From assembly GCA_030427585.1 (NCBI GenBank), contig JAUIBW010000011.1, positions 83,724 to 147,723 on the forward strand: a DNA stretch of 64,000 nucleotides. The letters run 5' to 3'. The notes below the pieces were generated by a model. The model did not search any database, was not told the origin of the DNA, and saw nothing but the letters and a program-made list of their open reading frames with translations. This DNA is from Bacteroidia bacterium. Lineage in GTDB: Bacteria > Bacteroidota > Bacteroidia > Flavobacteriales > Flavobacteriaceae. The translations under genes were made by a program, and so were the position numbers. Positions 50,557-59,548 of this stretch are shown piece after piece. The first letter of the stretch is position 1. Each line of letters starts with the position of its first letter.

Positions 50557-50745
50557 TTAGTACGGCATACAAAACCCATAACCATTAGGAGATATAGAGC
50601 AATACCAATCCCGTTCTCCTATAGCTTCGAAGCAATCCCTTCTGGTTCTACATCCAACAGGATGTTGTATCCCTCCATTAATAGTTTCTTGTTGTTTTTT
50701 GTTTAATTGCTTAACGTCTTTTAAACTTAGAATTTTTGATAACAT
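50557..50745 (-). CDS. Double-glycine leader, Cys-rich secreted peptide precursor (62 aa)
   Basis: The leader MLSKILSLKDVKQLNKKQQE continues to a TINGG processing site (Gly24-Gly25). The 37-residue core, from IQHPVGCRTRRDC onwards, has four Cys and aromatic residues, which suggests two disulfides. This leader type (L-x-x-V-x-x-L-N-K-x-x-Q-x-x-I-N-G-G) is common in flavobacteria for bacteriocin-like peptides exported by C39 ABC transporters. No exporter is nearby. It probably forms one transcript with the truncated Crp gene. Confidence 0.75.
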   Translation of the reverse strand: MLSKILSLKDVKQLNKKQQETINGGIQHPVGCRTRRDCFEAIGERDWYCSISPNGYGFCMPY

Positions 50746-50979
50746 AATTTTAGATTTAAATTGAATTATAAAACTTACCTACTCTATTAAAAGGTTTTCG
50801 GCTTCTCCCTTTATCAAAATATTATTGCTAATAACACTTTGATTTTCTACTCTAAGGTATAATCTAACAAAGAGAAAGAAAAACATAACTCCCTTATATT
50901 AGATAAAATGAGGAGCAAAAAAACATTTATAACAACCTATAAACCTAAAAAAATGCAGGAGGGTCAAAAAAAGATAAAT

Positions 50980-51147
50980 CTAAAATACCTCACGCCCGCT
51001 TTTACAATTGCAATGACTCTCATGGGATCCTAGATCTTCATCTGTAACCTCACATTCTCCACCTTTTACCATTCTCATTGCACTGAGATTAATTCTGGTG
51101 ATGGTAATTTTTTTAAGACCGATCCTTTTGTTTTGGTGTTTTTTCAT
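50980..51147 (-). CDS. Class I lanthipeptide-like / double-Gly precursor (55 aa)
   Basis: A 55-aa precursor beginning MKKHQNKRIGLKKITITRIN and reaching a VKGG site at residues 27-30. The KKITITRINLSAM leader resembles Bacteroidota class I lanthipeptide precursors (LKK-x-TI-x-x-LN). The core has three Cys, several Ser and one Thr (SHESHCNCKS), which could be dehydrated or cross-linked. No LanB/LanC or export gene is in the window, so modification would be in trans. The 230 nt between this gene and the next peptide gene downstream show nothing. Confidence 0.6.
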   Translation of the reverse strand: MKKHQNKRIGLKKITITRINLSAMRMVKGGECEVTDEDLGSHESHCNCKSGREVF

Positions 51148-51267
51148 AATTATAATAGTTTAGTATTTATAAAATAATATACTTTCTATATAATGTGAAT
51201 CATAATTTGTTAACCGCATTTTAAATAAATTGCGGTAGGAATTAGAAGCTAATTATCTATGAAAATA

Positions 51268-52980
51268 CTATCCTAAGTTTTCGATTTTTTTAATATAATA
51301 CGAAGGGTTTAAACCCGTTTTGGATTTAAAATGTTTGGTAAAAGAATTATCGCTTTTATATCCTATTTCTGAAGCAATTGATTTAATCGAAAAAGACCTA
51401 AACTTCTTGTCATTTTTCAATCTTTTTAATGCATATTCCATCCTTAAATCATTGATATAATCATTAAAACTTTTTTCCTTATGTATTTTGATAATTTTTG
51501 AAAGGTATGTAGTATTCGTTTTTACTTTTTTGGCCATCGTACTGAGACTACAATCAGATTTCAAAAAATATTCCTGATTTTCTAATCTATCTAATCCCTT
51601 TAGCACATTATTGATTTTCTCATCATCAATTATAATCTCTATAGTACTATCTTTGGCTCCTATTATTCCTATTTTTCGTTCAGATTCCAGATGAGATATT
51701 TTATCCATCAAATCATTAAATATAGTTTTATTCATTTTTTGTTTCCTGTAAAACAATCCTCCAACTATTATCAACAATACTAACAATATCAATACTACTG
51801 TTATTCTATATCTTACTTCTTTTTGTTGTCTATTCTCGAGTTCCTTTATAGTTTCTCCCAGTTCTTGGGTATCTTTTTTATATATTTTATTAACAGTTTT
51901 ATCCTTTTCTTCCTGAAATTTAGCCTGAAGTACAGTATGCTTGTTAAGCCAATATTTAGATTTTCTCTCATTGCCTATAGCATCATTACAGTCTGCTAAT
52001 AATCGATATGTTTCTAAAACTCTATCATTTCTTGAATCTTTTTTTTCCAACAAGTTTAATATTCGATCCAAAGATGCAATTGCCTTTCTGTATGCTCCTT
52101 GTTTATAATAACAACGGGCAAAAAAATAATGCAAATTCAGTATAGATTTTTTTTGCTTAATCTTATGAGTATTCACAATATCTTCTACCTGATATAAATA
52201 CTCAAATGCCTTAGGCAAATCGTTTCTATAAAAAAATACTGCCCCTTTTTTAGTGTTTAAATCGATAGTTCCAATATGATAACTTATAGGTTTACTAAGT
52301 CTAATTCCTATTTCTGCATAATAAAGTACAGAATCATATTTCTTTTGATCCATATATATTTCACTAATAATAGTAATTAGATTAACATGGTTTTTACCAT
52401 TTTTAAAAGAAGAGTTCTCTGCAAGTTTTAAGGAATGTTTACACACTTCCAAAGCCTTATCTAATTGCTTCATTCTTCTACGAATCATAGTAATCCCAGA
52501 ATTTGCAACAATCTCATATTTAATATTTTTATTCTTTTGTGCAATTTCCAAAGCTTTATAATAAGAGTCCAGTGCTTTTTGATTTTTCCAATCCTTGAGA
52601 TAAGAGTTGCCAAGTTTTAAATAAATACCACATAAAAACAGCTCGTAGTTTGCTTGTTTTGCAGCCTTTGCTGCATGGTTAAAATAATATGCGCTTCTTT
52701 CAAAGTTTCCCGTATTGTAAAAAGAAAGTGCTATATAATAATACTCATTGGTCTTGGCGCTATCTTGATTCTTGAGACTAGAAAGTGCTATTTCATAAAT
52801 TTTCGCATCTTCTGGTGTAGATTTCTTTATAAATACCCCTAATTCTTTAGAGGATTTACCAACAAGACTATCAGGCACTAAAACATCTTTTGTTTGAGCA
52901 AACATTCCGGCTGTTAAGAAAACAGGTACTCCAATAGAAAAAAATAAGGGTATTAATAAAATTCTTTTAAAAAAAATCAT
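51268..52980 (-). CDS. TPR - membrane - AraC-type HTH regulator
   Basis: A 570-aa protein starting MIFFKRILLIPLFFSIGVPV (signal or anchor). Residues about 60-370 form TPR repeats (AYYFNHAAKAAKQANYELFL, KALDSYYKALEIAQKNKNIK). A membrane helix follows at about 390-410 (ITVVLILLVLLIIVGGLFYR). The C-terminus is an AraC-type double HTH (TYLSKIIKIHKEKSFNDYIN, SIASEIGYKSDNSFTKHFKS, KTGLNPSYYIKKIENLG). This is the common flavobacterial one-component sensor with periplasmic TPR and cytoplasmic HTH. The ligand and target are unknown. The Met at 52980 was chosen as it starts the signal segment. Confidence 0.88.
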   Translation of the reverse strand: MIFFKRILLIPLFFSIGVPVFLTAGMFAQTKDVLVPDSLVGKSSKELGVFIKKSTPEDAKIYEIALSSLKNQDSAKTNEYYYIALSFYNTGNFERSAYYFNHAAKAAKQANYELFLCGIYLKLGNSYLKDWKNQKALDSYYKALEIAQKNKNIKYEIVANSGITMIRRRMKQLDKALEVCKHSLKLAENSSFKNGKNHVNLITIISEIYMDQKKYDSVLYYAEIGIRLSKPISYHIGTIDLNTKKGAVFFYRNDLPKAFEYLYQVEDIVNTHKIKQKKSILNLHYFFARCYYKQGAYRKAIASLDRILNLLEKKDSRNDRVLETYRLLADCNDAIGNERKSKYWLNKHTVLQAKFQEEKDKTVNKIYKKDTQELGETIKELENRQQKEVRYRITVVLILLVLLIIVGGLFYRKQKMNKTIFNDLMDKISHLESERKIGIIGAKDSTIEIIIDDEKINNVLKGLDRLENQEYFLKSDCSLSTMAKKVKTNTTYLSKIIKIHKEKSFNDYINDLRMEYALKRLKNDKKFRSFSIKSIASEIGYKSDNSFTKHFKSKTGLNPSYYIKKIENLG

Positions 52981-53088
52981 TGTTCTGGATATGATACAAC
53001 CATCCAAATGTAATAATTACTTTTTTAAGATATTAGGTTCTGGAATAATAAGCTAGAAGGTAACTAATTTAAGTGATCCTGGTCGATT

Positions 53089-53448
53089 TTATTTCTTTTT
53101 ACTACTTTTTGCAAAAGGGTTGAAATTCAAACATAATTGCACCCAATACTCAAGATCTTTATCCAAATCAAAACCATCGGGGGTAACAAAAACAAAACCT
53201 TTCATGGGTCTGCCAGTAAAATCCATGGGTTGGCATCCCTCCTTTTTCATAGCCTCTTCGGTTGCATCTATTCCTATTCGCGCCATTAGTAAATCCATTT
53301 CTTTTTTCTTACTAAAATGGATTCCGCAACACATTTTGTTATCGACCATAAAACATAATCCTCCCATCATTTTCTTTTCATAGAAATCTGCCTTTTGTTC
53401 TCTAAAAATCTGCCGAATACGATCTGCAATAAATTCATTGTATGCCAT
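53089..53448 (-). CDS. TfoX/Sxy N-terminal-domain protein
   Basis: A 119-aa protein matching the TfoX_N family: AYNEFIADRIRQIFREQKAD, KKMMGGLCFMVDNKMCCGIH, PMKGFVFVTPDGFD and the C-terminal basic tail. Standalone TfoX_N proteins are widespread and mostly uncharacterised. A competence role is not implied for this organism. It starts 2 nt after the DUF2461 stop, so the two form an operon. Confidence 0.88.
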   Translation of the reverse strand: MAYNEFIADRIRQIFREQKADFYEKKMMGGLCFMVDNKMCCGIHFSKKKEMDLLMARIGIDATEEAMKKEGCQPMDFTGRPMKGFVFVTPDGFDLDKDLEYWVQLCLNFNPFAKSSKKK

Positions 53449-53450
53449 AA

Positions 53451-54116
53451 TTACTGAATTGCTTTTGATAAATATTCATTTACAGGACGCATCGTTTGCC
53501 AATATCCCATCATTTCTTTGATTAAAGCATCACTACTGATCAAACCTGGGGCTTCTTCTCCAACAAAATAAAACTGTTTATTAGCAATTAATGGTTCTTT
53601 TTTATGTGTGTCTTGCCATTCTTTGGGAATACGTTTCATTGTTTCACCTCTAATTTCTCCAAATTTTTGTACAAAACCTTTCTCTTCTAATAAATTTCTA
53701 AAAGTATTAGGTGATTTATTTATCGTAGTTCTTATTTTATACAATTGTTCTTTTGACGGGCCAAAACACCCTCCCATAATACCTATCATTTCTGGTGAAA
53801 ATCGCAAAAATATACCAGGAATACTTTTGTCCTTGCGTCCACCATGTGAAATGAAAGCGGTATAATGTAAATTATAGGGAGATTTGTCTTTAGAAAAACG
53901 AATATCTCTATTAATCCTAAGTACACAATCCTTAGGTTCAACTTGCAACGTCGGATCTAATTTTTGTATTTCTTTAATCAAAGAATCGACAAATATTTCG
54001 AAAGGTTTTTTTATACTGGTCTCATATCTTTTTTTGTTTTCATGAAACCACTCTTTATGATTATTCTTTGACAGCTCCTTAAAAAAAGCCACAAAATCTT
54101 CTGTAAAATAATGCAT
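53451..54116 (-). CDS. DUF2461-family protein
   Basis: A 221-aa protein of the TIGR02453/DUF2461 family: FFKELSKNNHKEWFHENKKR, VLRINRDIRFSKDKSPYNLH, and FLRFSPEMIGIMGGCFGPSK. The RFSKDKSPY motif is the strongest signature. Its molecular function is unknown. It is the first gene of a pair with the TfoX_N gene. No signal peptide is present, so a cytoplasmic location is expected. Confidence 0.9.
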   Translation of the reverse strand: MHYFTEDFVAFFKELSKNNHKEWFHENKKRYETSIKKPFEIFVDSLIKEIQKLDPTLQVEPKDCVLRINRDIRFSKDKSPYNLHYTAFISHGGRKDKSIPGIFLRFSPEMIGIMGGCFGPSKEQLYKIRTTINKSPNTFRNLLEEKGFVQKFGEIRGETMKRIPKEWQDTHKKEPLIANKQFYFVGEEAPGLISSDALIKEMMGYWQTMRPVNEYLSKAIQ

Positions 54117-54211
54117 GGATATGTAATTAAAATTAGCAAAAGAACAGGGTAAATATCTCTTATCACATTAAACTTTTTCAGACTGCTTAATATGACAAGA
54201 GATACAAAATA

Positions 54212-54574
54212 CTACTTCATAGAATGAAAAGCCACTCTATTTCCTTCGGTATCCAGAAAAATCGCCATATATCCATTTTCTCCCAATGAAGTTTTCGGCA
54301 TCAAAATCTTCCCTCCTGCTTTTTCTACGCGAGCCAAAGGAATAGATAAATCATCACCACCATTAAGGTAAGCAAATGTACCTTCTTGTGAAGGTTTATT
54401 ACCATTACCATGGGTAATACAACCTCCTACACCTCCATCCTTATATGGAAAAAAAGCCATTTTAAAATCCACCTCCATAGGTTGCAGTTCTGCTTCTAAA
54501 ATTACATTATAAAATTGTATTGCTCTTTCAAAATTAGTGCTTGGTATCTCAAACCAGCTAATTGCATTTGACAT
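54212..54574 (-). CDS. VOC-family (glyoxalase-like) protein
   Basis: A 120-aa vicinal-oxygen-chelate protein: AISWFEIPSTNFERAIQFYN at the start, GGVGGCITHG in the middle and GYMAIFLDTEGNRVAFHSM at the end. The pattern fits small VOC dioxygenase-like proteins, which may bind small molecules or metals. The substrate is unknown. It is monocistronic and divergent from the 463-aa gene. Confidence 0.85.
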   Translation of the reverse strand: MSNAISWFEIPSTNFERAIQFYNVILEAELQPMEVDFKMAFFPYKDGGVGGCITHGNGNKPSQEGTFAYLNGGDDLSIPLARVEKAGGKILMPKTSLGENGYMAIFLDTEGNRVAFHSMK

Positions 54575-54666
54575 GATATTATAATTTATTGATTTCTAAT
54601 ATCTCAAAGGTAAGTGATCCTATGTGTCAAAAAAATTATATTTTTACAAAAACATAGGTTTCTAAC

Positions 54667-56058
54667 ATGAAAAAAAACGAAGAATTATTTTACCTTATCC
54701 AATCGTTATCTAAAAGTGAAAAGCGATATTTTAAATTAAGCGCGCAAGGAAATGAGTCTTCAGAATACTTAAATCTTTTTGATGCAATAGAAGCTCAAAA
54801 AGAATATGATGAAGCTCAAATTAAAATTCTTTTTAAAGACAAAGCATTTGTAACACAATTAACTACAATAAAAAACTATCTAAAACAACGCATTCTTCAA
54901 TCATTACGAAATTACCACTCTAGAATTTCTAAAAACGCGGAGCTTATGGACATCATTCGTAATGTAGAAATCCTATTTCATAAAGGTCAGTATGCTATCT
55001 GTTTAAGCGAATTAAATCGAGCCGAAAAAAAAGCAAAAAACTTCCAACAATATGTTTTGCTTTTTCATATTCAGGATTGGAAAAGAAAAGTACATCAGGC
55101 TTTATATCCCCAGGATTTTGAGACATTTAAAACTATTATTCAAAAACAAAAAGAAACACTCGAATCTACGAATGAATATATTAGTCTTTTATTAGCCAAT
55201 ATAGATCCCACTCAATTCTCATTATCACACAAAAAAAGTGTTTCGTTACAAAATAAAACCCTTAAAACACTACATAAATACAGGAAACAACTCCTGGCCA
55301 AACATACCGATAAAGCAAAGCAAACTCTAGAAGACCTTATCAAAGAATGGGAACAAAATCCCGAATTGTTAAAAGAATACTTTGCGATGTATTTTTCTGT
55401 AAATAACAACCTTCTTGGTTTTCTTGTCTTCAAAAAACAATATAAAGAGGCTTTTGTAAGAATCTTACTGTTAAAACAAAAAGCACAGGCTATTGGAACT
55501 ATCTCTGCAGCTTTGATTAAAGAAAAACTAAGGCTCTATAACATAGAACTCGAAATCCACAGGAATCTAAAAGAACTACATACCACTCACGAAATTATTG
55601 ATGAGATTCAAAATTTTATTGAGCTTCATAAAAGCCTTGTCCCAAATAATTATTGGCTATCTTTTCGTTTTCAGTTTGCAAATATTTACTTCCTAAAAAA
55701 AGATAACAAAAAAGCATTACAATGGATCAATGACATCCTTAATCATCAAACTAAAAAAGACCGAAAAGATCTAATCACCTATACCTATTGGCTAAATCTA
55801 TTGGTTCACTATGAGCTTGGCAATGGGTTTACACTAAGATATTTGATAAACTCTATAAAAAAGCATCTTAAAAAGCAAAAAAACATAGTTTCCTATGAAA
55901 AAAGCGTGTTAAAGTTTTTATCAAAAACTGTCGAATATGATATTATAGAGAAAAGAAAAGCTCTTGCAATACTTAAAAAACAACTTGAGGAACATCCAAT
56001 TCCTGATCATATACTAGGATATGTCGATTTTGAAGAGTGGATGAATAGAGATTGCTAA
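54667..56058 (+). CDS. Helical-repeat protein of unknown function (463 aa)
   Basis: A soluble 463-aa protein made almost entirely of helices, beginning MKKNEELFYLIQSLSKSEKR. TPR-like pairs occur through the length (ILFHKGQYAICLSELNRAEK, FANIYFLKKDNKKALQWIND). The N-terminal SLSKSEKRYFKL motif is one I have seen in conserved Bacteroidota proteins of unknown role. There is no signal peptide, so it probably acts as a cytoplasmic scaffold. It has its own long-stem terminator. Confidence 0.6.
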   Translation: MKKNEELFYLIQSLSKSEKRYFKLSAQGNESSEYLNLFDAIEAQKEYDEAQIKILFKDKAFVTQLTTIKNYLKQRILQSLRNYHSRISKNAELMDIIRNVEILFHKGQYAICLSELNRAEKKAKNFQQYVLLFHIQDWKRKVHQALYPQDFETFKTIIQKQKETLESTNEYISLLLANIDPTQFSLSHKKSVSLQNKTLKTLHKYRKQLLAKHTDKAKQTLEDLIKEWEQNPELLKEYFAMYFSVNNNLLGFLVFKKQYKEAFVRILLLKQKAQAIGTISAALIKEKLRLYNIELEIHRNLKELHTTHEIIDEIQNFIELHKSLVPNNYWLSFRFQFANIYFLKKDNKKALQWINDILNHQTKKDRKDLITYTYWLNLLVHYELGNGFTLRYLINSIKKHLKKQKNIVSYEKSVLKFLSKTVEYDIIEKRKALAILKKQLEEHPIPDHILGYVDFEEWMNRDC

Positions 56059-56074
56059 CTTTTTGAGAAAAATC

Positions 56075-56126
56075 AAAAAGAGATGTACATACAATGTTAT
56101 GGTTTTCTTAGATACATCTCTTTTTT
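56075..56126 (+). terminator. Terminator of the helical-repeat gene
   Basis: AAAAAGAGATGTA (56075-56087) pairs exactly with TACATCTCTTTTT (56113-56125), 13 bp, ending in T. The gap 56127-56426 that follows holds a short hairpin around TAGCTAGGGCTA (about 56315-56326) and no gene. Confidence 0.8.
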
Positions 56127-56426
56127 ATCATCTTAATTCTTATCTAGTAAACAGTAAGTAAAACACTAATAACAATTTGAAACACAACATCATGTTATCT
56201 TAATTACCTCTTTATTATAGTAAACCCAATTGGCTAATTATACCATTTCCGACTTAAATTTACCCACTAAAAATTTGCCCTTTTTCACTTATGCTTCAAA
56301 ATAAAACTAAACCGTAGCTAGGGCTATGCTCGATTTTTCTTTTTTCGCCCAATCAAAAAATGGCTGCTTTTTATTTGAGTATTTTAAAATCAGAACTGGT
56401 ATTATAATTTTTTATAAAAAAATTGT

Positions 56427-56468
56427 GTAACCGAATGATTACATTTATATTTGTAACCAATCGGTTAC
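56427..56468. promoter_or_regulatory. Two-site ArsR operator
   Basis: GTAACCAATCGGTTAC (56453-56468) is a perfect inverted repeat with half-site GTAACC. A second, imperfect copy, GTAACCGAATGATTAC (56427-56442), lies 26 bp upstream. They sit 8-50 nt before the ArsR start, an arrangement typical of ArsR autoregulation over the promoter. Confidence 0.7.
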
Positions 56469-56476
56469 TTAAAATT

Positions 56477-56806
56477 ATGAGAAGAGATGTCTTTCAAGCA
56501 ATAGCTGACCCTGTTAGAAGAGAAATTATAGAGTTACTTGCAGACGAAACATTAACCGTAAATACGGTAGCTCAAAAATTTGATGTTAGCCGTCCTGCAA
56601 TTTCAAAACATTTAAAAATCTTAAAAGAATGCGGAATAATTACTATTAACAAACAAGGCAGAGAGCGATTTTGCCAAATCCAACCTAAAAACCTTATCCC
56701 TGCTTTCTTATGGATAGAACAATATCGAAATCTGTGGGAAGACAGACTCGATTCTTTCGAAAATTATTTAACCAAATTACAAACAAAAAATAAAGAAAAT
56801 GAGTAA
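56477..56806 (+). CDS. ArsR-family transcriptional regulator
   Basis: A 109-aa winged-HTH repressor: MRRDVFQAIADPVRREIIEL, then VNTVAQKFDVSRPAISKHLK and GIITINKQGRERFCQIQPKN. No metal-binding ELCVCDL motif is present, so it belongs to the ArsR subgroup paired with SRPBCC proteins. ATG 56477 was chosen because it follows the operator-like repeats; the longer TTG-initiated frame would start inside them. It overlaps the SRPBCC gene by 8 nt. Confidence 0.9.
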   Translation: MRRDVFQAIADPVRREIIELLADETLTVNTVAQKFDVSRPAISKHLKILKECGIITINKQGRERFCQIQPKNLIPAFLWIEQYRNLWEDRLDSFENYLTKLQTKNKENE

Positions 56807-57269
56807 TCAAAGTGAAGCAAACAATCGAACCGTAACCCTAAAAAGAACCTTTAATGCCCCTATAAAACTAGTTTGGGAAGCCTGGACTCACTCCGAACAT
56901 ATTGCTCAATGGTGGGGACCAAAAGGAATGAACACAAAAGTAATTGAGCATGATTTTAGGGTTGGGGGTAAGTGGAAATACGCTATGCAAATGCCAGACG
57001 GAAACGAATTCATTTCTGACGGGGTCTATTTAGAAATTGTTGAATTAGCAAAAATATGCTCCTCTGCAAACTTCAAACCCATGACCGAAGGTGTAGAAAT
57101 ACAAGCTCTATTTGAGGAAAATGGAGATAAAACTAATTTTACTTTTAACGTGGTACATCCAACAGAAGAATATTGTGAGCAACAAACAAAAATGGGTATT
57201 ATGAATGGTTGGGGTTCTGTTTTTGATAGACTTGGAGAGTTTCTTGAAGAAAACAGGCAAAAGAATTGA
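56799..57269 (+). CDS. SRPBCC/AHSA1-family protein
   Basis: A 156-aa protein with the AHSA1/CalC-like helix-grip fold: RTFNAPIKLVWEAWTHSEHI, AQWWGPKGMN, and MGIMNGWGSVFDRLGEFLEE. Members bind hydrophobic ligands and often pair with ArsR regulators as here. The 8-nt overlap with the regulator indicates coupled translation, and the same operator would control both genes. The ligand is unknown. Confidence 0.88.
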   Translation: MSNQSEANNRTVTLKRTFNAPIKLVWEAWTHSEHIAQWWGPKGMNTKVIEHDFRVGGKWKYAMQMPDGNEFISDGVYLEIVELAKICSSANFKPMTEGVEIQALFEENGDKTNFTFNVVHPTEEYCEQQTKMGIMNGWGSVFDRLGEFLEENRQKN

Positions 57270-57418
57270 AGAAAGAATAGCCCAAACCTACAATACCTAT
57301 CAAAAATGTGGTAAAAATCTGTTTACTACTGGTTTTAAAAATTAGTTTGTAGCTATTTATAACCGGCAGTACTATAAATAATTTATTTAAGATATTACAG
57401 CGAAACAAGAAATAAAAA

Positions 57419-58003
57419 ATGCCATACACTCTCCTAAGAGAAAATATAGATAAACACATTCAGTTTTCTGATGCAGAATTTGAAACCTATAGCTCTTTCT
57501 TTTATCCTAAGACAATTTCTAAAAAAGAATATTTACTTAGACAAGGTGATATATGCCGGTTTGAAGGTTTTGTAACCAAAGGCTGTTTTCGTGTATACAC
57601 TATAGATAATGATGGTAATGAAAATGTTTTATATTTTGCTGTCGAAGATTGGTGGGTAACCGATATAGATAGTTTTACAAATCAAGCTCCTGCTCTTTTA
57701 TCTATTCAATCTTTAGAAGATAGCGAAGTTCTTCTGATCAATAAAAAAGACAAAGAACAACTATATCAACAAATGCCTAAAGTAGAAAAGCTATTTCGTA
57801 TAATGACTCAAAAAACTTTGGTTTCTTTACAAAGAAGACTGATACGAAACCATTGTTATACAGCAGATGAGCGCTATTTGCATTTTATAAAAACTTATCC
57901 AAAAATAGCACAAAAACTTACCAATTTACAGATTGCCGCTTATTTAGGAATCTCACATGAATTTGTAAGTAAGATTAGAAAAAAGATCGCTTCAAAAAAA
58001 TAA
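57419..58003 (+). CDS. Crp/Fnr-family transcriptional regulator
   Basis: A 194-aa regulator with an N-terminal cNMP-binding beta-roll (YLLRQGDICRFEGFVTKGCF, FAVEDWWVTDIDSFTNQAPA, IQSLEDSEVLLINKKDKEQL), a dimer helix and a short HTH (LQIAAYLGISHEFVSKIRKK). No Fe-S cysteines are present. Many flavobacterial genes of this kind regulate a neighbour, and the MBL-fold gene starts 87 nt downstream. The ligand cannot be predicted. Confidence 0.88.
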   Translation: MPYTLLRENIDKHIQFSDAEFETYSSFFYPKTISKKEYLLRQGDICRFEGFVTKGCFRVYTIDNDGNENVLYFAVEDWWVTDIDSFTNQAPALLSIQSLEDSEVLLINKKDKEQLYQQMPKVEKLFRIMTQKTLVSLQRRLIRNHCYTADERYLHFIKTYPKIAQKLTNLQIAAYLGISHEFVSKIRKKIASKK

Positions 58004-58090
58004 TCAAGATACTCGCAGTTATTGAACTAGTTCAATGTTTTTAAAAACAGATGCATGCAATTTTGTACCATCATATAAAAGAACATTAAA

Positions 58091-58954
58091 ATGAACAAAA
58101 TCAATTTTTTAATAACAATACTATTAATTTCAATAACAATGAGTAGTACAGCACAAAGCCTAGAGTACAAAGTATATCGGGCAGACGAAAACAGTTTTCA
58201 TATCGCTTCTGTTTTAATTTATGGAGAAAAAGATGCAGTTCTTATCGATGCGCAATTCACACTTTCTGATGCACATAATGTAGTTGCAGAAATCCTGAGA
58301 AGTGGTAAAAACCTTACAACTATTTATATAAGTCATGGAGATCCTGATTATTATTTTGGGTTAGAAGTATTTAAAAATTCATTTCCAGATGTAACCATTT
58401 ATACCAGTGAGTATACACTATCACATATCAAAAAAACGTATGAAAAAAAATTACAGGTCTGGGGTCCTAAACTAGGAAGCAATGGAACGAAAAAAGTTGT
58501 TTTTCCACAAGTACTAAAAGGAAATACGATAAATCTAGAAGGACATTCTATTGAAATAAAAGGTCTTAATGGTCTAGCTCCAGAAAGAACATATGCTTGG
58601 ATCCCATCTCTAAAAGCAATTGTAGGAGGTGTAAATGTATATGATAATTTACATCTATGGATAGCAGATGCGAGCACTACAGAAAAACGTATTGTCTGGT
58701 TATCGGTTTTAGAAGAAATGGAACGTCTTAATCCAGAAGTTGTTGTCCCTGCTCATGCTTTAGACAATAGTAACTTAAATCGTAACGCTATTACATATTC
58801 TAAAAATTATTTAATTGCGTATCAGAAGGAAGAAACAAAAGCAAAAAATTCTGAAGAACTTATTGCTGCTATGCAAAAACTATATCCAAATGCAGGTTTA
58901 GGTATTGCACTTCAATTAGGCGCAAAAGTGGTAAAAGGTGAAATGCAATGGTAA
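58091..58954 (+). CDS. MBL-fold hydrolase-like protein with a variant metal motif
   Basis: A 287-aa protein with a signal peptide (INFLITILLISITMSSTAQS). The metallo-beta-lactamase fold is seen as VLIYGEKDAVLIDAQFTLSD, TTIYISHGDPDYYFGLEVF and VVPAHALDN. The usual HxHxDH reads H82-G-D84-P-D86-Y87, so two of the His ligands are replaced by Asp and Tyr. AWIPSLKAIVGGVNVYDNLH is also well conserved in this subgroup. It may be a periplasmic hydrolase with unusual metal site or a non-metal variant. It overlaps no gene, but the NTF2-like lipoprotein starts 11 nt downstream. Confidence 0.8.
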   Translation: MNKINFLITILLISITMSSTAQSLEYKVYRADENSFHIASVLIYGEKDAVLIDAQFTLSDAHNVVAEILRSGKNLTTIYISHGDPDYYFGLEVFKNSFPDVTIYTSEYTLSHIKKTYEKKLQVWGPKLGSNGTKKVVFPQVLKGNTINLEGHSIEIKGLNGLAPERTYAWIPSLKAIVGGVNVYDNLHLWIADASTTEKRIVWLSVLEEMERLNPEVVVPAHALDNSNLNRNAITYSKNYLIAYQKEETKAKNSEELIAAMQKLYPNAGLGIALQLGAKVVKGEMQW

Positions 58955-58964
58955 ACTCATTACA

Positions 58965-59435
58965 ATGAAATACATCCTTTTAATTATTTATATCCCGGTT
59001 ATATTATTGACTATGCCGGGATGTAATACTTCTAAAAAAACAATGAATACTCTAGATATCATAAAAAGCACCTACGAAGGAAAAACCGCTGAAGAAAACG
59101 GAAAAAACTTACAAAAACACCTGTCAGAAAACATAAACTGGACAGAGGCCAAAGGATTTCCATATGCAGGAACTTATACAAGTTACAAAGAAATTGTAGA
59201 TCATGTTTTTTCGCGTTTAGCAACAGAATGGATTGATTATAAATTTACAGTTGAAGACTATGTAGCCGTAAAAAATAAAGTAGTTGCCTACGGAACATAT
59301 TCTGGGACTTATAAAAAAACAAATCAATATTTTGAAGCAAGAGTGGCTCATATATGGAAATTAAAAAATAATAAGATTATTAATTTTGAACAATTTGTAG
59401 ATAGCAAGAGTGTTGTTGATGTTATGAAAGAATAG
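58965..59435 (+). CDS. SnoaL/NTF2-like lipoprotein
   Basis: A 156-aa protein with a lipoprotein signal (YILLIIYIPVILLTMPGC, Cys at about 20). A SnoaL/NTF2-like cone follows (LQKHLSENINWTEAKGFPYA, RVAHIWKLKNNKIINFEQFV). Such proteins bind small ligands or have ketosteroid-isomerase-like activity. The ATG at 58965 is preferred over an in-frame upstream Met at 58938 because the signal peptide begins there. It is cotranscribed with the MBL-fold gene. Confidence 0.8.
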   Translation: MKYILLIIYIPVILLTMPGCNTSKKTMNTLDIIKSTYEGKTAEENGKNLQKHLSENINWTEAKGFPYAGTYTSYKEIVDHVFSRLATEWIDYKFTVEDYVAVKNKVVAYGTYSGTYKKTNQYFEARVAHIWKLKNNKIINFEQFVDSKSVVDVMKE

Positions 59436-59548
59436 AACTTCTAATGATTAATATCTACATCTAATCAATAGTAGTTTAAAGAATTTATTAAACTGCTATT
59501 TTCTTTTAATTTCGGTATTTTGTATGCTTACAAGTAATAGATTCGATT

